A stretch of DNA of 64,000 nucleotides. Origin: Pristionchus mayeri. Lineage: Eukaryota; Nematoda; Chromadorea; Rhabditida; Neodiplogasteridae. The notes beneath the pieces were generated by a model that saw nothing but the letters and a program-made list of their open reading frames with translations, was not told the DNA's origin and made no database searches. Below are positions 47,679 through 59,506 of the stretch, piece by piece. Made by a program: the position numbers and the translations under genes. The stretch spans positions 20,336,001 through 20,400,000 of the forward strand of contig BTRK01000004.1 in NCBI GenBank assembly GCA_036245805.1, in the 5' to 3' direction. Numbering within the stretch: position 1 is the first letter of the stretch; each line of letters opens with the position of its first letter.

Positions 47679-48130
47679 ATGTCGTTGAAGAATGGAAGAG
47701 AGGGAAGGAGACTACGTATACCAAGGGGTGTTTTACAGGAAAGAGATTATTTTTTCAGCAAACCTGGCGAGTTCGCTCTGTACTACGAGACGCATCGAGA
47801 GGGCGAAATGCCTGCGTTCGTCAGCCTCAACATCGCCTATCTCAGTTTGCCTTCGCTGGTAAGAAGGGGAAAGACATGTGCCACAATCACAAAATGACTT
47901 TTAGGAGCACCACTTCCCGATTCAATCCTTCGACGGCATCGATGGTTGCAATGACTTCTTTTTGATGCAGAACAAGAGGGACGGGAAGATGGTACTGTAG
48001 ATTCCTGTATCCATGGATTGCGGTGTCCTTGCAGGTTGCTTCAATTATCTAGTTCGTCAATCATTACTCGCTCTACTCACACGTCGACACCTCCACGGGT
48101 CCACTCGAGACGTTCTCGGTCCCGCACTGA
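47679..48130 (+). pseudogene. SH2-domain protein interrupted by a stop codon
   Basis: Exon 1 (47679-47858) encodes ERDYFFSKPGEFALYY and FVSLNIAYLSL, resembling the central strands of an SH2 domain, with FALYY in place of the usual FLVRES-like strand. Exon 2 (47905-47991) begins EHHFPIQSFDGIDG and FFLM. The third exon starts at 48035 with VASII, then TAG (48050-48052), then FVNHYSLYSHVD in the same frame to TGA at 48128-48130. The pattern ASII-x-FVNHY suits the last SH2 helix (S-L-xx-LV-YY), so the TAG looks like a nonsense mutation. A different frame is also open past 48130. No kinase or phosphatase domain was found. Confidence 0.5.
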
Positions 48131-48637
48131 TATCGAAGGAGAGTACTGTAGCCCCGCTCCCTCATCCATTCATCGTCCCACAACACCCGCTATTTCGTAT
48201 GTGACCCACGTATAGGCTTCCTGTGCTGCGTACCAAGAAAAAAGCTTTGATCGAATAAAGAATGAACAATGAATGACAATGGAACCATCGAAAATGAATG
48301 AAAGGGTAACTCCGGAGAACCATATGCAATTTATTTATTTCTCCATACGTTTCCTGAGCACAAAAAAATGGTTGAAAATAAACAATTTTCATACGGGGTA
48401 TGGTGACAGCCACCGTTGCAGAGGAATAATGTATGACTTGCCTTGTTGTTGCAAAGAATAGACTGCGAACTGTTACTCATCCAATTCGATTGCTGTTTCG
48501 GCTTGGCAAGAGTGCGAGTGTTTGCAATCAATCGAGCGACAGAATGAGAGAAAGGGGGAAGAATGAGAGAGTGGGCAGAGAAAGAGAGGGAAATAGTGAC
48601 GATTGTGCATTCTCTCACGTGTCCTTCCACTGATCAG

Positions 48638-50140
48638 ATGGAAGAAAGTCGATCGTGTCTCGTCTGCTCGAAATCCATCCTTTCCATTCACTTAGGCATC
48701 GACATTTGCCGGTTAGTCGAATATCGTTATTATTGTCTATGCTGATACTTTGGGTCTATGGTTCCCATTCATCATATTCAGAGCGTGCGCTTCATTCTTC
48801 AAACGCGCTAAGAAGACTGGGAAGGTGTATCCGTGCAGACAAGGAACTGGCAAGTGCCAGATCTCTAGAGGTGCGATTTCGTGTTCATTCAAATGATGCC
48901 GAAAGAAGTTCTTCCAACGTAAGTGCAATGGTTTCAGAGAGTAAGTTCACGTGTCGTCGTTGTCGTTTCGACCAGTGTGTCTCGGTGGGAGCAGTGTATG
49001 ATGGGCCAATGCGAGTTAGAGCTAATCCTCCCGCCCCTCATCTGGAAAGGATCGAGAAAGAGTTCAAGTGAGTTACTTTTCACTAATTCGTGAAATATTC
49101 ATTGTGCTTCCTAGGTTGATGATCAAACGTCGACGCATCAGAGAAGAGGAATTCATGAAATCTTTCCCACATAATGTCAAAATCCCGCACCCGAAGGAGG
49201 CAAATGAAATGTCAAATTTTTTTCCAAGATACCGGTTTATCGCAGACAATCTATGTGATGAGTGCAGTTTCAAGTGTCGATCTTTATTTGATCACTTCGG
49301 AAGAGTCGATGACCTTTATCGACAAAGTCTTTCCTGTATTGAATCGCCTTTCTGCTCCTGATAAGTTGGGTGCGTTATTGTGTTCAGAGGTACAAGTTAT
49401 TCTTTTCAGGATTCTTTATGCAAAGATTATATCGTTAAGCTACACATAATAGTAAGTTATTATTTGACGCAGAAGCTCTTTGGAGATCTAGACAAAAAGT
49501 GAGTGATTCGTTGTTCTCGTCTATACGAATCTCATCAGGATGATGTCTTCCGTGGTCACATGCTATGACACGGAGATTCCGTTTGACTATTACTATCCCG
49601 AAGATAAGGGTAACAAGGAATTCTTCGAAAGGTAATTATCTGATAAGGGCGGGCGATTGGAAGGCGATTTCTGAAGTTCGATACGCTCGTATGCCGATGA
49701 TCATAAAAAGACGTTTGTTCCGCAGTTCAAAAGAGCTGAATTGATCGAGAAGGAATTCTACGCGCTAACAGCACTTTCACTTGCCGAACATGGTATAATC
49801 TCTAACTTGCTTTCCATTCTTCGAAATATGTACAAATAGTTCAGATTTACAAATATCCGAAGAGAATGAGTACATCTTCGTTGAAATTCGACAGGAAGTT
49901 CTCACTAATCTCCAGTCGTACTATCGAAATGAGATGGGAATTCCCGATTTCTCTACTCGACTTGGAAATCTCATGAGCTTGAGCCACGCGATAGATGTGA
50001 GAACGGCATTAAAGTATTGTTACCGAAATACAAATTTTCAGGAATGCCAAGCACTAAACAAAACTATTTTACGTTTCTACGCCACATTTTTCGACAACTA
50101 CGTAACCGCTGATTTATTGGAGAAATTGTCTTTGAATTGA
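48638..50140 (+). CDS. Nuclear hormone receptor (nhr)
   Basis: ATG 48638 lies just behind a CAG. The first zinc module is CLVCSKSILSIHLGIDICR joined to ACASFFKRAKKTGKVYPC, and the second ends FTCRRCRFDQCVSVGAV, so both Cys4 modules of the DNA-binding domain are present. The hinge (KLMIKRRRIREEEF) and ligand-binding domain follow, with ESMTFIDKVFPVLNRL, KEFYALTALSLAEHG, RQEVLTNLQSYYRNEMG and a last exon ending ADLLEKLSLN at TGA 50138-50140. Around 49190-49250 the frame can be kept only with an unusual GC..AG intron. It belongs to the large nematode HNF4-derived group. It acts as a ligand-regulated or orphan transcription factor, target unknown. Confidence 0.85.
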
Positions 50141-50581
50141 ATGATAAAGAACGTACCCTGATACACATTTGCACAAGACTACCGATTAATGGAAAAAAGA
50201 ACATGCTAGATCAAAGTCTTCAATTGACATTATGGAAAGTAGATCTGCTCTACAAATTCGTGATCTGCTTTTGACAAAATAATAGGCCAAGTTGTTGATC
50301 CAGTGTTTCCCCGGTGCATTCCCCTCCCCTGGACTACAAATAGACTCACTCACTGCCTTCCCCTTCACATTCTCTCGCCAGTTGTCTAGAGGGAGCAGAG
50401 GAAGAGAGAGTGGAGAAGAAAAGAAGAGAATGGGAGGGAGACGAGAGCAATCCCCATTCGCACTACAAATAGCTCAATCTTGTTGATCTTATGAAAGTTC
50501 CTTTTCCATTTTCCTTACTGATCAAGCTCTCTTAACATTTTTTCACAGTCAAATTCAATAAGCTTTGAATTGCAGGGAAAC
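50141..50581. other. Intergenic, P450 promoter region
   Basis: A 440 bp gap between the receptor stop and the P450 start. A TTGCAG acceptor-like site lies shortly before the P450 ATG (about 50571-50576), consistent with trans-splicing or an untranslated exon. Nothing else was seen. Confidence 0.4.
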
Positions 50582-53177
50582 ATGATTTGGATTGTAGCAA
50601 TTGTCATTCTGGTATTTCTGGGTCTCTTCTATGATATGCACTTGAAGAGAAAGATGCTGCCACCAGGTGAATAAGGAAAAAACTAAGCTTGTTGCATTAG
50701 TAGATTGGTTTCATCTTGCATTTGGGAAGAGTGTTCAGTGCCTTAATTATTGTATTTTAGGCCCAACTCCTCTTCCTCTGATCGGGAATCTCATCCCACT
50801 TCTTCTCTCGTTTCCTGGTATCGAGTTGATGCATAAGTGGAAGAAGGAGTATGGTGAGTGGAATGATTGCGTTCTAACTAAAGAGTATGCGAATTAATGC
50901 AAATTTTGAATAGTCCTGGTCTAAATTTATTTGTCGAGATTTTTGTATGCGATCCAACATGGGGAACATCCATTTTTAGGAGCTATTTACACCTACTGGC
51001 TCGGTCCTTATCCCATTGTCACAGTGAATGAGATCAATCTGGTTCAGGTTGGTAACAAACAGGATGCAGATGTACTTGTACATGGGCATTTCCCGGTGTC
51101 AAGTAGAAGTGAAAAGTAATTTACAGCGAATGTTCGTGCAAAACGGTGACAACTACGCAGATAGATCGCCACTGGGGAGTCTGTCTGAGAAGTATCGAGG
51201 TCAGCATTTTTTCCGTTCCTCGATCGACTTGCTACAGGAAGATAGTCGAATATAGCCCGGAATCTGGATTTCGCAAAAAAAATTGAAGATCGGTGATTTC
51301 AGTATGTAATTGAGGTGGGTGCTACGGGATCTCAGAGACGAGCGGGAAGGATTGGAGGGAGCAACGACGGTTCACTCTTCATACTCTCAGAGATATCGGA
51401 CTGGGCAAGGAGAGAATGCAGACACAGGTTATTTTTTTTTATTCCTTGAGCATTTCGCATAGTTCGGTGGGTTAACGCTCAATAAGGTAAAGTACGTGCG
51501 TCGTCATTAACCACTCAAGAATATTCTCTACAGATCCTCGACGAAGTTGGTGCTCTACTGGATGAGCTGGAGAATGAATGCGAGGCGACGGGATCAGTCT
51601 GGCCTATGAAATACACTGAGAAGACAGTCGCCAGCATCCTCAACCTCATGCTCTTCGGATATCGATTCGATAAAGTCAGTCATCCAATTTGCCGTTAACT
51701 CTCTTGTCCATCCCACTCCCAATCGACCCAATTGAGGAGCACGAAGGAGAGTTCTACCGGCTGAAGAAGATGATAGATTCGCAGACCGAGGAATTCCGCA
51801 ATCCGCTCTTCCTTCCTTTCTTATTCATGCCTGATTGGATCGTGTTAGTCTTATTCATACCGCACTTACTATATAGAACGGATCATTTTTTAAGGAAGCA
51901 TGTGCCCATTATCAATCGAAAGATAAAATTATGGTACAAAGTGCGTGACGAGTTATTCCAGTTTTTCCGAGACAAAGTGAGTTATGAACAGCAAAATCTT
52001 ACGACAAAAATTAGATTCCAGATGACAGAACATCTCGCTCTGATCGACTATTCAAGTGCCGACAGTGAAGATTTATGTGAGGCGTATCTGAAGGAGATGA
52101 ACATGACCAGAAACGATCCAGCCTCGTCCTTCCAGTATGTTGGCACATGAGAACGGAAAAGGCAGAAATGAATCTCAGTGAGAAGCAGTTCATCAACGTC
52201 TGTCTTGATCTCTGGGCGGCAGGAATGGACACGACCTCGTCGACGATGAGATGGGGAACAGTGCTATTACTCAATTTCCCCGAGGTTAGTCATCCGAGCC
52301 TCCCTAATAGAGCATGCGTGTGCAACAAATTCGAGATTTTCAAATGCTTTGAAAAATTTTAATTTGATAATGCTTTAGGTGCAACAGAAGCTGCAGCATG
52401 AAATGGATCGAATGATCGGTAGTGATCGTATGATTACAATGCAAGACAAGAATGAACTACATTATCTCAATGCCTTCGTCAACGTGAGTACCGTGTCATC
52501 CATTGCACAGAGCCAATAGTATTATTTCCAGGAAGTGCAACGATGGGCCAACATCCTGCCTCAGAACTTCTTGAGGAGGACGGCAAGAGTGAGAAACTTC
52601 CATATCATTGAAGGTGTGCGTGTCCAATTAGACGTAATCATTCAGGACACAGAGGCGGGAGGGCATCTCATCAAAGAAGGAACTCCCATCTGTCCCCAGA
52701 TCTCCGTGCTGATGACTGATGAAGAGGCGAGTCTACTGCCTAATCAGTTGTGCTGCCGACTTAGTTAATGGATAATATCTCTGTTCAGTCTAAGTTGTTC
52801 TTCCTCCAGATCTTCCCCGATCCGTTCTCATTTGCTCCCGATCGATTCATCGACGAAAGCGGAAAACTGAGAAGTTTCAAGCAGTTTCTGCCTTTCTCCA
52901 TCGGCAAGAGACAGTGTCCAGGAGAGGGACTCGCGAAGACGGAATTGTTCCTCTTCTTCGCCAATCTCGCCCATCGATTCAATGTTAGTGATAATTTATC
53001 AACAATATTGAAATTAAAAACAATAACCGAAATTATTAATATGATGTTTTCCAGATTTTCGCCGTGGATCCTACGAAGATTCCCTCGATCAAAAGGACGA
53101 TGGCCAATGTTACGAAGCCTGAGCCATTCCAGTGTGTAGTCAAGAGGAGAGTTGTACAAAAGATCGATTGGATTTGA
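50582..53177 (+). CDS. Cytochrome P450, CYP33/CYP2-like
   Basis: The N-terminal anchor MIWIVAIVILVFLGLFYDMH is followed by the Pro-rich hinge (LPPGPTPLPLIGNLIP), the helix C region GKDWREQRRFTLH, and the I-helix oxygen-binding motif AAGMDTTSSTMRW. The K-helix EVQRWANILPQN supplies E-x-x-R, and the heme loop is FLPFSIGKRQCPGE, with Cys as the iron ligand. The last exon ends VVQKIDWI at TGA 53175-53177. About fourteen exons. One junction (52134/52152) keeps frame only if 17 bases are removed, and one intron (52727-52809) has a GC donor. Family role: oxidation of lipids or xenobiotics at the endoplasmic reticulum. Substrate unknown. Confidence 0.9.
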
Positions 53178-53342
53178 GAAGCTCATCTTTGATTTATCGA
53201 TTCTGTCATAAATAAGTTGATAGATAAAATATTATGCGTCTCATGAAATTTGAACAATGTCGTTTATGACGAAGTAGTTCCTCTAGCACCCCATTTGAAA
53301 AGCAAACAGGAAGAAAATAAAATAACTATGAAATTTACCCTT

Positions 53343-54124
53343 ATTCATTAGAAACACAAACGCAGACAGTAGGCACAGTCGTCCACTAAAAACATGGTTG
53401 TAACTGGAAGAGCAGAGATTGTCGAATGGAGGCTGACTCACCCACTTCCATCACGAGTATGACGTTGTTTTCGTCTACCTCTTGGAAGAAAGTGAGCAAA
53501 AATCAAGTAACATCAAAGTTGATAGGTTCCAGTCACTTTTCGGCGATCTATGGAAATTACAGTGATTCTGTTTTGGTTACAATGAAACAATTGTTAATGC
53601 ATACACAATTAATCGCAATTACATCCTTGAGCACATGGTGCGGCACGGGGGAAAACAAGAGTGCGATAAACTTCTTGCGTGTGATATTCTACCTGCGGGT
53701 GGCTCAACTACAAATTTGTCACATTGACTATCGAAAAAATTGCCAGTGTCTAGATTGTGGGCTGCGACTGACCTAGATAGTAGTCGAAGAGTGCGGCGAC
53801 TTGAGAACAACAGATAGACTTTTGCATGTGGAAGGGAGCAAAAAATCTTAAATTGTGCAGAGTTCTCGAGTTTTTACCCCGAACAACTAACTCTCAACCA
53901 TGTGATTGACTATGTCTACTTCTAAAAACAAATATTGCAATTTTTTCAACGTAAAAAACTAGAGAAAGAAAATTTACAAAATTTATTTATTCACTGTACC
54001 CTTACTTGTACGTTCGCTCTTTAGCTGCAGTTGAATTACAAATCACATGACGTAGCCCATCATGCGGTTAAGATTGTCTATCTCCGTGAATTCCCCTAAC
54101 TTGGATTCGTCTCCTTCTTCCTGA
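53343..54124 (-). CDS. Possible small protein, fragmentary model
   Basis: Short minus-strand stretches with good splice borders may form the 3' part of a gene: EEGDESKLGEFTEIDNLNRM (from 54124, after CTTTCAG), VAALFDYYLG (about 53800), EVDENNVILVMEV (about 53470, ending at GTGAG) and a final VDDCAYCLRLCF. No upstream start was found, because the divergent PGAP2-like gene starts at 54277. The first stretch alone ends at a stop after MMGYVM. Phase between the pieces is not proven. Confidence 0.25.
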
Positions 54125-54276
54125 AAGTGCACAATGACACACAAATGACTCCAATTCCTGAGAGTATGGCGAATGAGTGGAGGGAGCAAAGGAAGGGGTA
54201 GACATCGCATAAAAGCCACCCCGGGAGTTCACTCACTGTTCATTCACCACCATCTTCCCATCACACAACCGTCAGT

Positions 54277-55663
54277 ATGGTTAGCGAGTCGGACAACAAG
54301 AATGTACCGTGGCCTGCTGTGGAACCGACGGTCTTCCTTCCCCTCAAATGGCTCTCGCTAGCTTCCACTCTTCTTCCTGGTTAGCAGAACTATGCCTTGC
54401 AGATTCTTTAATTGTCGTAATTACATATTGTTAAAATAATTTTAATTAATTGCAGCCGCTGGCGTCTACCTTTGCGTGTCGTACACATTTACATTCGGCA
54501 GGGAAGAAATTTCGAAACTCACCCTGTCCAGTTGTCCCGACGTCAAGAGGTGATAGCACTTGCCAGACAATTTCAATGCTACTTAGTTTATTGCACTCAA
54601 ATTTGAATGAGATACTATGGTGTTGTTGCAGTGGTCTCCCTCCGATCTCCTACTCCATTGGTAGTTGGGAACCGCAGAAGTTGATCTGGATGCTCGTTCT
54701 CTTCACTCACTTCCCTCCTCGCATCTTCCTCACTATGGTTAGCTTCGCTTTGTCAACATCATGAACTTTTCGCAAATGAATGGTCTCTCAACAATGGTCT
54801 CTCCCTTTCAGTTATATCCCCAAGTGTGGCTGCCTGGTTCGGGTCGATACTGGCTGGTTACTTGCTGTACAATGGAGGGAATCTCACTCGTGCTCATCAC
54901 TGTCTTCGACGTCGATTCCATCGCAGGATTTCGTGGGTTTCTGTTGTACTTACAGAAATCTCGATATCCGTCTCTCAATCAACAGTATTTGCCTGTACCT
55001 AAGGCGGATGAAGTATGTTGTTCGTTGAAATTGTCATTGTTCAGACGTGCACGCAGCCTTCTTCGCTTCGTGGGCTTTCGGCTCAGTAGCCTGCATGATC
55101 GTCACCATCCACCTCATGCGACTGACTGGACTCAAGGATAGGAGCAACATGGTAATTTATCATATTCTTCTCCTCACATAATAGTGTTCATCGATATCAC
55201 TCTCAAAGACGCCGTTTCCCACTACTCGTCTCTTTCAGTTCCGTCGTACCTTCATCGGCAAGTGTCTCCTCCTTACTGCCTTCCTCCTCGCTGTGGGAGC
55301 GGCGAGTACTCTCTATCCTCTCTCGCAACGACTCTGTCTCAGTTGGGGTAAACATTTGTCTATCTATTTGGAAATTCTCGTTGCGTCTCTCAAAAAGGAA
55401 AAGGATAAAAATGCAGTGAGCGAAGGTCATCAAGGCAAATGTTCACATTGTACTCTACTCCAATACCAACTCTTCCAGCCTACTCCATATTCTGCATCTT
55501 CGAGTATTCTCTCGTTGCTATCAACGCCGCCTTCTGGGCTCTGAATCTGCACGAGTTCTCTTCCATCTACGCGGGATTTAAAGTGACGTCAGTGAGACAC
55601 GACCAGCTGCGAGAAGATCTCCTCTCGTCTGCATCGCCATCAGTATCCAGCATCGAAGCATAG
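54277..55663 (+). CDS. PGAP2-like (FRAG1/DRAM/Sfk1 family) membrane protein
   Basis: Seven exons, starting MVSESDNKNVPWPAVEPTVF. Exon 2 gives AAGVYLCVSYTFTFGREEIS. Exon 3 gives LPPISYSIGSWEPQKLIWM, matching the PGAP2 pattern of PSIS-x-SIG followed by PQR-x-IW, with HFPPRIFLT after it. Exon 4 has YPQVWLPGSGRYWL and a membrane segment. Exon 5 has HAAFFASWAFGSVACMIV, and the last exon AYSIFCIFEYSLVAINAAF. It ends at TAG 55661-55663, with AATAAATAT at about 55731. Five to six membrane segments. PGAP2 acts in the Golgi in fatty-acid remodelling of GPI anchors, while other members of the superfamily have different roles. The nematode proteins form their own branch, so the exact role is inferred. 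Confidence 0.8.
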
Positions 55664-55805
55664 AACCACCAATTATTGTTTACTTCTTTGTGTCTTACTT
55701 CCTTCGGGTGTTATTACATGTACGGGTTCGAATAAATATATATATTTTATTTTCTGCAATCTCACAAGTTGTTCATGCATAGTCACAATACTCGTTACAC
55801 TCGTT

Positions 55806-58619
55806 TCACCACTCAGTAGGCGGCCGCTGTGCAAGGTGTTTCTGTATTTTAGGATGGGCGAAGAACTTCTTCTGGTGAGCCTTCAAGAGGGGGAATCCAT
55901 CGAGGAAAGAGGCACGATTGGGATCGAGTTTCATCGTCATCTCAATCATCGAAGCAATGAAGATGTCTGCATGAGTGATGTCGAGAGTGTCGACGAACCA
56001 ACCAGTGGACGACTGAAGAGAACGGGAATTAGTGTAAATATCTGATCGTTGTAAGTGATCTCATTGACCGTGCGAATGAGGAGAACTACAATATGTCGCA
56101 CTAGTGGTATTGGCCTATCAATAAAGATGGTGGATCAATAGTGAACCTTGCTGAGTGCTTCCTCGAAAAAGGGAAGATTCTTCGCACGAGCAGACACGAA
56201 GTGCTTCTCGTACAACTCCTTCTGAACAGAACTATAATAATGGAAGAGAGTAATCACAATCGTGCTTACCAGAAGTCAGGTGACATTGATCTGGTAGTCC
56301 ATGATTTGATTCCGCTTTGATTTACCCCGTCAATGTTCGCCAACTGTCTCCCGTTTTCATGCCAATAAAACATCTGACCACGTCTCTTCCCTTTGCGAAT
56401 CCCTTGTTGACCATATGCCAGGGCATGAAAGCCATCACGTAATCTGCCATTTGGTCGCACAGAGCATCAGCTCGAGCACAGGTGAGATTGTCGGGACCGG
56501 CCAATCCTGGAGAGCAACGACTGATTAATTTTATTATATCGTAAATCAGTAAATATGCAATGAATTTTTATATAACAAATAGCGATCGATTTACCAAATT
56601 CTTTTGCGAGGTAGCGGAGAATGGCGAGAGTCTGGGCGATTTTGACTCCATCGACTTCAAGCACTGGAAACGCCAGAAATGGCGTTTCTACAATGCTAAT
56701 CTAAACTTCTCATTCATCTCTATGGGAAGGGTGTTTGATTATTATTAGCATAAATTTCAAGCGATTCTTTGTATTTTGGATAACTTGAACTAAATTATCC
56801 CAATAAGGCGACATTGAATTGGAGTGTTGTTCAACCGGAAAATTTTCAAAAGAAACAAACGATTTTATAATTAATGACAGATCAGCGTACCATATTCCTT
56901 TGCCAGAAATTGTAGAATGGCATATGGCTTGCTTTCCTTATCTTCGTTTACCTGTACCATTGACAGGGCGGTGTCGAGTGGAGTTTCTGCAACGGTAATG
57001 AATGTACGTTCTTGTCCGCAGAGCGGGTCGTGTAAATGTTGATAATGCACCGTATGCATATCTATGATAATTCGGAACCCTCTCTACTGTAATGCTGATG
57101 GGAAATACGAATTACTTTTGAGAAAGTCTTTAAAATTGGCGATTGATATTCGGACATCTTCGAATGGGACATCCGCCAGTGCGAAGATCATACGAATCGG
57201 CTCGCCTCTCAATGTGAAACAATCAATTACAGTTTATATTAGGTTGTAACATAAGTTTTGTCGCATTTCGGAGGTTCACAATATTTCCATTTAGGATACT
57301 TCTCAAACATTATCAATGCCTGACCTCCTAGTATATGTTTGGGGTGTTCATGCACATTCAAACCATAGGGTAGAGCTGAACTGCGCACGCTGGCTATGCG
57401 AAAAATATTAATATGAACTGATTTAAATTTGGTGCAGATTTTATTAATTCGTTTGATCGGGTGCTAGTTCGCAGAGATGAATAATGAACCAAACTTCTAC
57501 AGCATGGTGATATACCCCGTCAATGCTCTTTCAAAATATACGCCAGATATGGTGCTATGTTGAGCGGAACCAAAGATATACTTCACAGAGTGTAAGGTTA
57601 GCCACTGATTCGTAGCCAACTTGACCAACTCTTCTGAATCCAGAATTGCAACAACAGTGACTAACATAAGTGCGTTCAATTACCACTCATGGAGGTATAA
57701 TTTATCATTAAACAAGTGAGAGAAAGAACACTCCACTTGTGGGAAATTTGAATTTTTATTAATTCCATTCGCGCACAATTTTACCAAAATTTGCAAGTTT
57801 AGGTGTTTCGAATTAAAGATTGTCATTCAAAAGCTATTTATTTCCAAACTTATCCCAAGTAGATACTAGTAAGGGAAGGGTTTATGGTTCGGATGGACAC
57901 AACCAATCAGATATTGAACATGTGTGCGAGGTAGGAATATGAACAAAGTGCCGATTTCAGTAGTTTAATTTACATACCATCGTTCTGAATGGAGCCACTT
58001 ATCTCAACAGAACCCAATCTACCCCAAACTTTGTCTGCACACTGACCACTTTGGGTGAACTATATTCCACCACTATTTGGATCTGGATATCTACTGAGAA
58101 GAAAATTCGGCTTGCGAAAGTTTTCGCGACCGTCACCAACCATCCACATTATACAAACTCGTCTACATTTCTAGAACGATTTTCGTTTGTCATTATCCGT
58201 GAGTGGTTCAAAATTATGCACATATGTAGTACTTTACGCAAATCACACAAAATCGGCATAATTTATCCTTTTCAAGAAGAGCTGATGCGTGAAAATGATT
58301 TCTAATCCTTATCTCAGTACAACTTTGTCTGACTAATGTGCCTCCTCAACTGCCTTGACAGGACTGAAGTAAAGCGCGTAAGAAAGAGTACGAAGGCCCT
58401 CACTGATGATGAATAACGAAATTGAGATTAAATTAATTCGAAGAATTTCTGAGGTTAAAATGCATAAGAGATTGGACGCGACAAAACTTATGTTACAACC
58501 TGATAATTATGTTTAAACTCTCAAAAATGGTACTCTCGGAATTGTGTAACCGATAAATCAAGTGGCCAATGAACTCACCTTGCATTCAGTTCGGGATAAA
58601 TGAGTTTGTAGTGAGGCAT
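55806..58619 (-). CDS. Sigma-class glutathione S-transferase with duplicated exon
   Basis: Exon 1 (58579-58619) encodes MPHYKLIYPELNA. It is spliced over a 1.37 kb intron to exon 2 (57116-57207), RGEPIRMIFALADVPFED. Together they form the first strand, helix and glutathione site of a nematode sigma GST, although the usual catalytic Tyr of the YF-motif is here in LIYPE. The third exon occurs twice: about 56599-56690 (TPFLAFPVLEVDG, then AQTLAILRYLAKEFG) and about 56889-56991 (TPLDTALSMVQVNEDK, then PYAILQFLAKEYG). The C-terminal domain follows (LCDQMADYVMAFMPWH, STGWFVDTLDITHADIF) to the stop at 55806-55808. Exon joins around 56265-56410 are not fully settled. Function: conjugation of glutathione to electrophiles, cytosolic dimer. 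Confidence 0.88.
57241..58501. mobile_element. Mariner-type element (copy B) in GST intron 1
   Basis: Both ends carry the same inverted terminus: GGTTGTAACATAAGTTTTGT from 57242, and its reverse complement ending at about 58500. A TA precedes the left end (57240-57241) and a diverged TG follows the right. The length of about 1.26 kb equals a mariner, but I find no DD34D motif, so it is probably a decayed or non-autonomous copy. Its left half is nearly identical, in inverted orientation, to the two flanks of copy A at the start of the window. Confidence 0.75.
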
Positions 58620-59506
58620 TCTCGGAGTAGAGTATAACAATCTCGTCTCACCTCAACCACGTTGCGCCCTTTTATGCCCGTGTGCAATACTTGAAACATC
58701 AAACTGAGCCTACCATCGCAATTATGGTGTGCCACTAGATAGTACAAACTCGAGATTAAACTGGACGATGACAACTCTAACTCCATTGGCTGGGTCAAGA
58801 AAGAGTGGATACATTATTGCACAACTCGCACGAATAAGTGTTCCTTAGAAATGGTAAAATATGAAATTTGGAAATGGAGTATCGGCTATGCTGAATAGCA
58901 CCTTCCATTTAACTCCGGCTGCTCTTTTGACGTCAATACACTGGACTTCATTTTTCGACGGAAGATATGGGTCAGAGATCGTGGGAAATTCAGCTGTGTC
59001 ATATTGCCCAATTGCTGGGATTTCGTCTCAGTAAGCTTATTCCAAATCTCGATTTGCACTTCCCTGTTTCGACAGAACGTCGAAGAAGCAGTCAGCAATA
59101 TTTTTAGTCAAAGAACATCCCAATCATTCACACTGACACGAATTTACCGTTCAGAAATAATATACAAGGTAGGTTCAACAGTTCGTCATCAACAACTTAT
59201 TTATACCAGCTTCTTGTGATTTTCCGGCATGGTCCGTAGTAACTAATGAACTTTTCTCAGTTTTTTATTACTTTAGCTACGTGTTGTACAGTAAAATAGA
59301 CGTGGGAGAACATGTGTCATCAGAAGAGCATTTCAATATGCAGAGTGCAAGGTGTCCTGACTGAGTGATACCATATCTATCCCTGATATCTAATCTTTCC
59401 TTTCTTCCAAGATGGAGTGATAGATACAGTATCAAAGCTCGTTATCAACAAGAGTCTCTATTTCTACTCGATAGTGTGAGTCCTGTTATGCTGATCATTC
59501 ACTGAG
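58620..59506. other. Intergenic
   Basis: It should contain the GST promoter and that of the plus-strand CHK kinase-like gene. A minus-strand stretch at 58886-59098 is open for 70 residues with balanced composition (REVQIEIWNKLTETKSQQLG) but no ATG-led gene or domain was identified. Confidence 0.35.

Noticed and set aside
53426..53776. 116-residue plus-strand frame
   Set aside because: Composition Ser/Thr-rich and irregular, without partners. The opposite strand holds better exon-like pieces.
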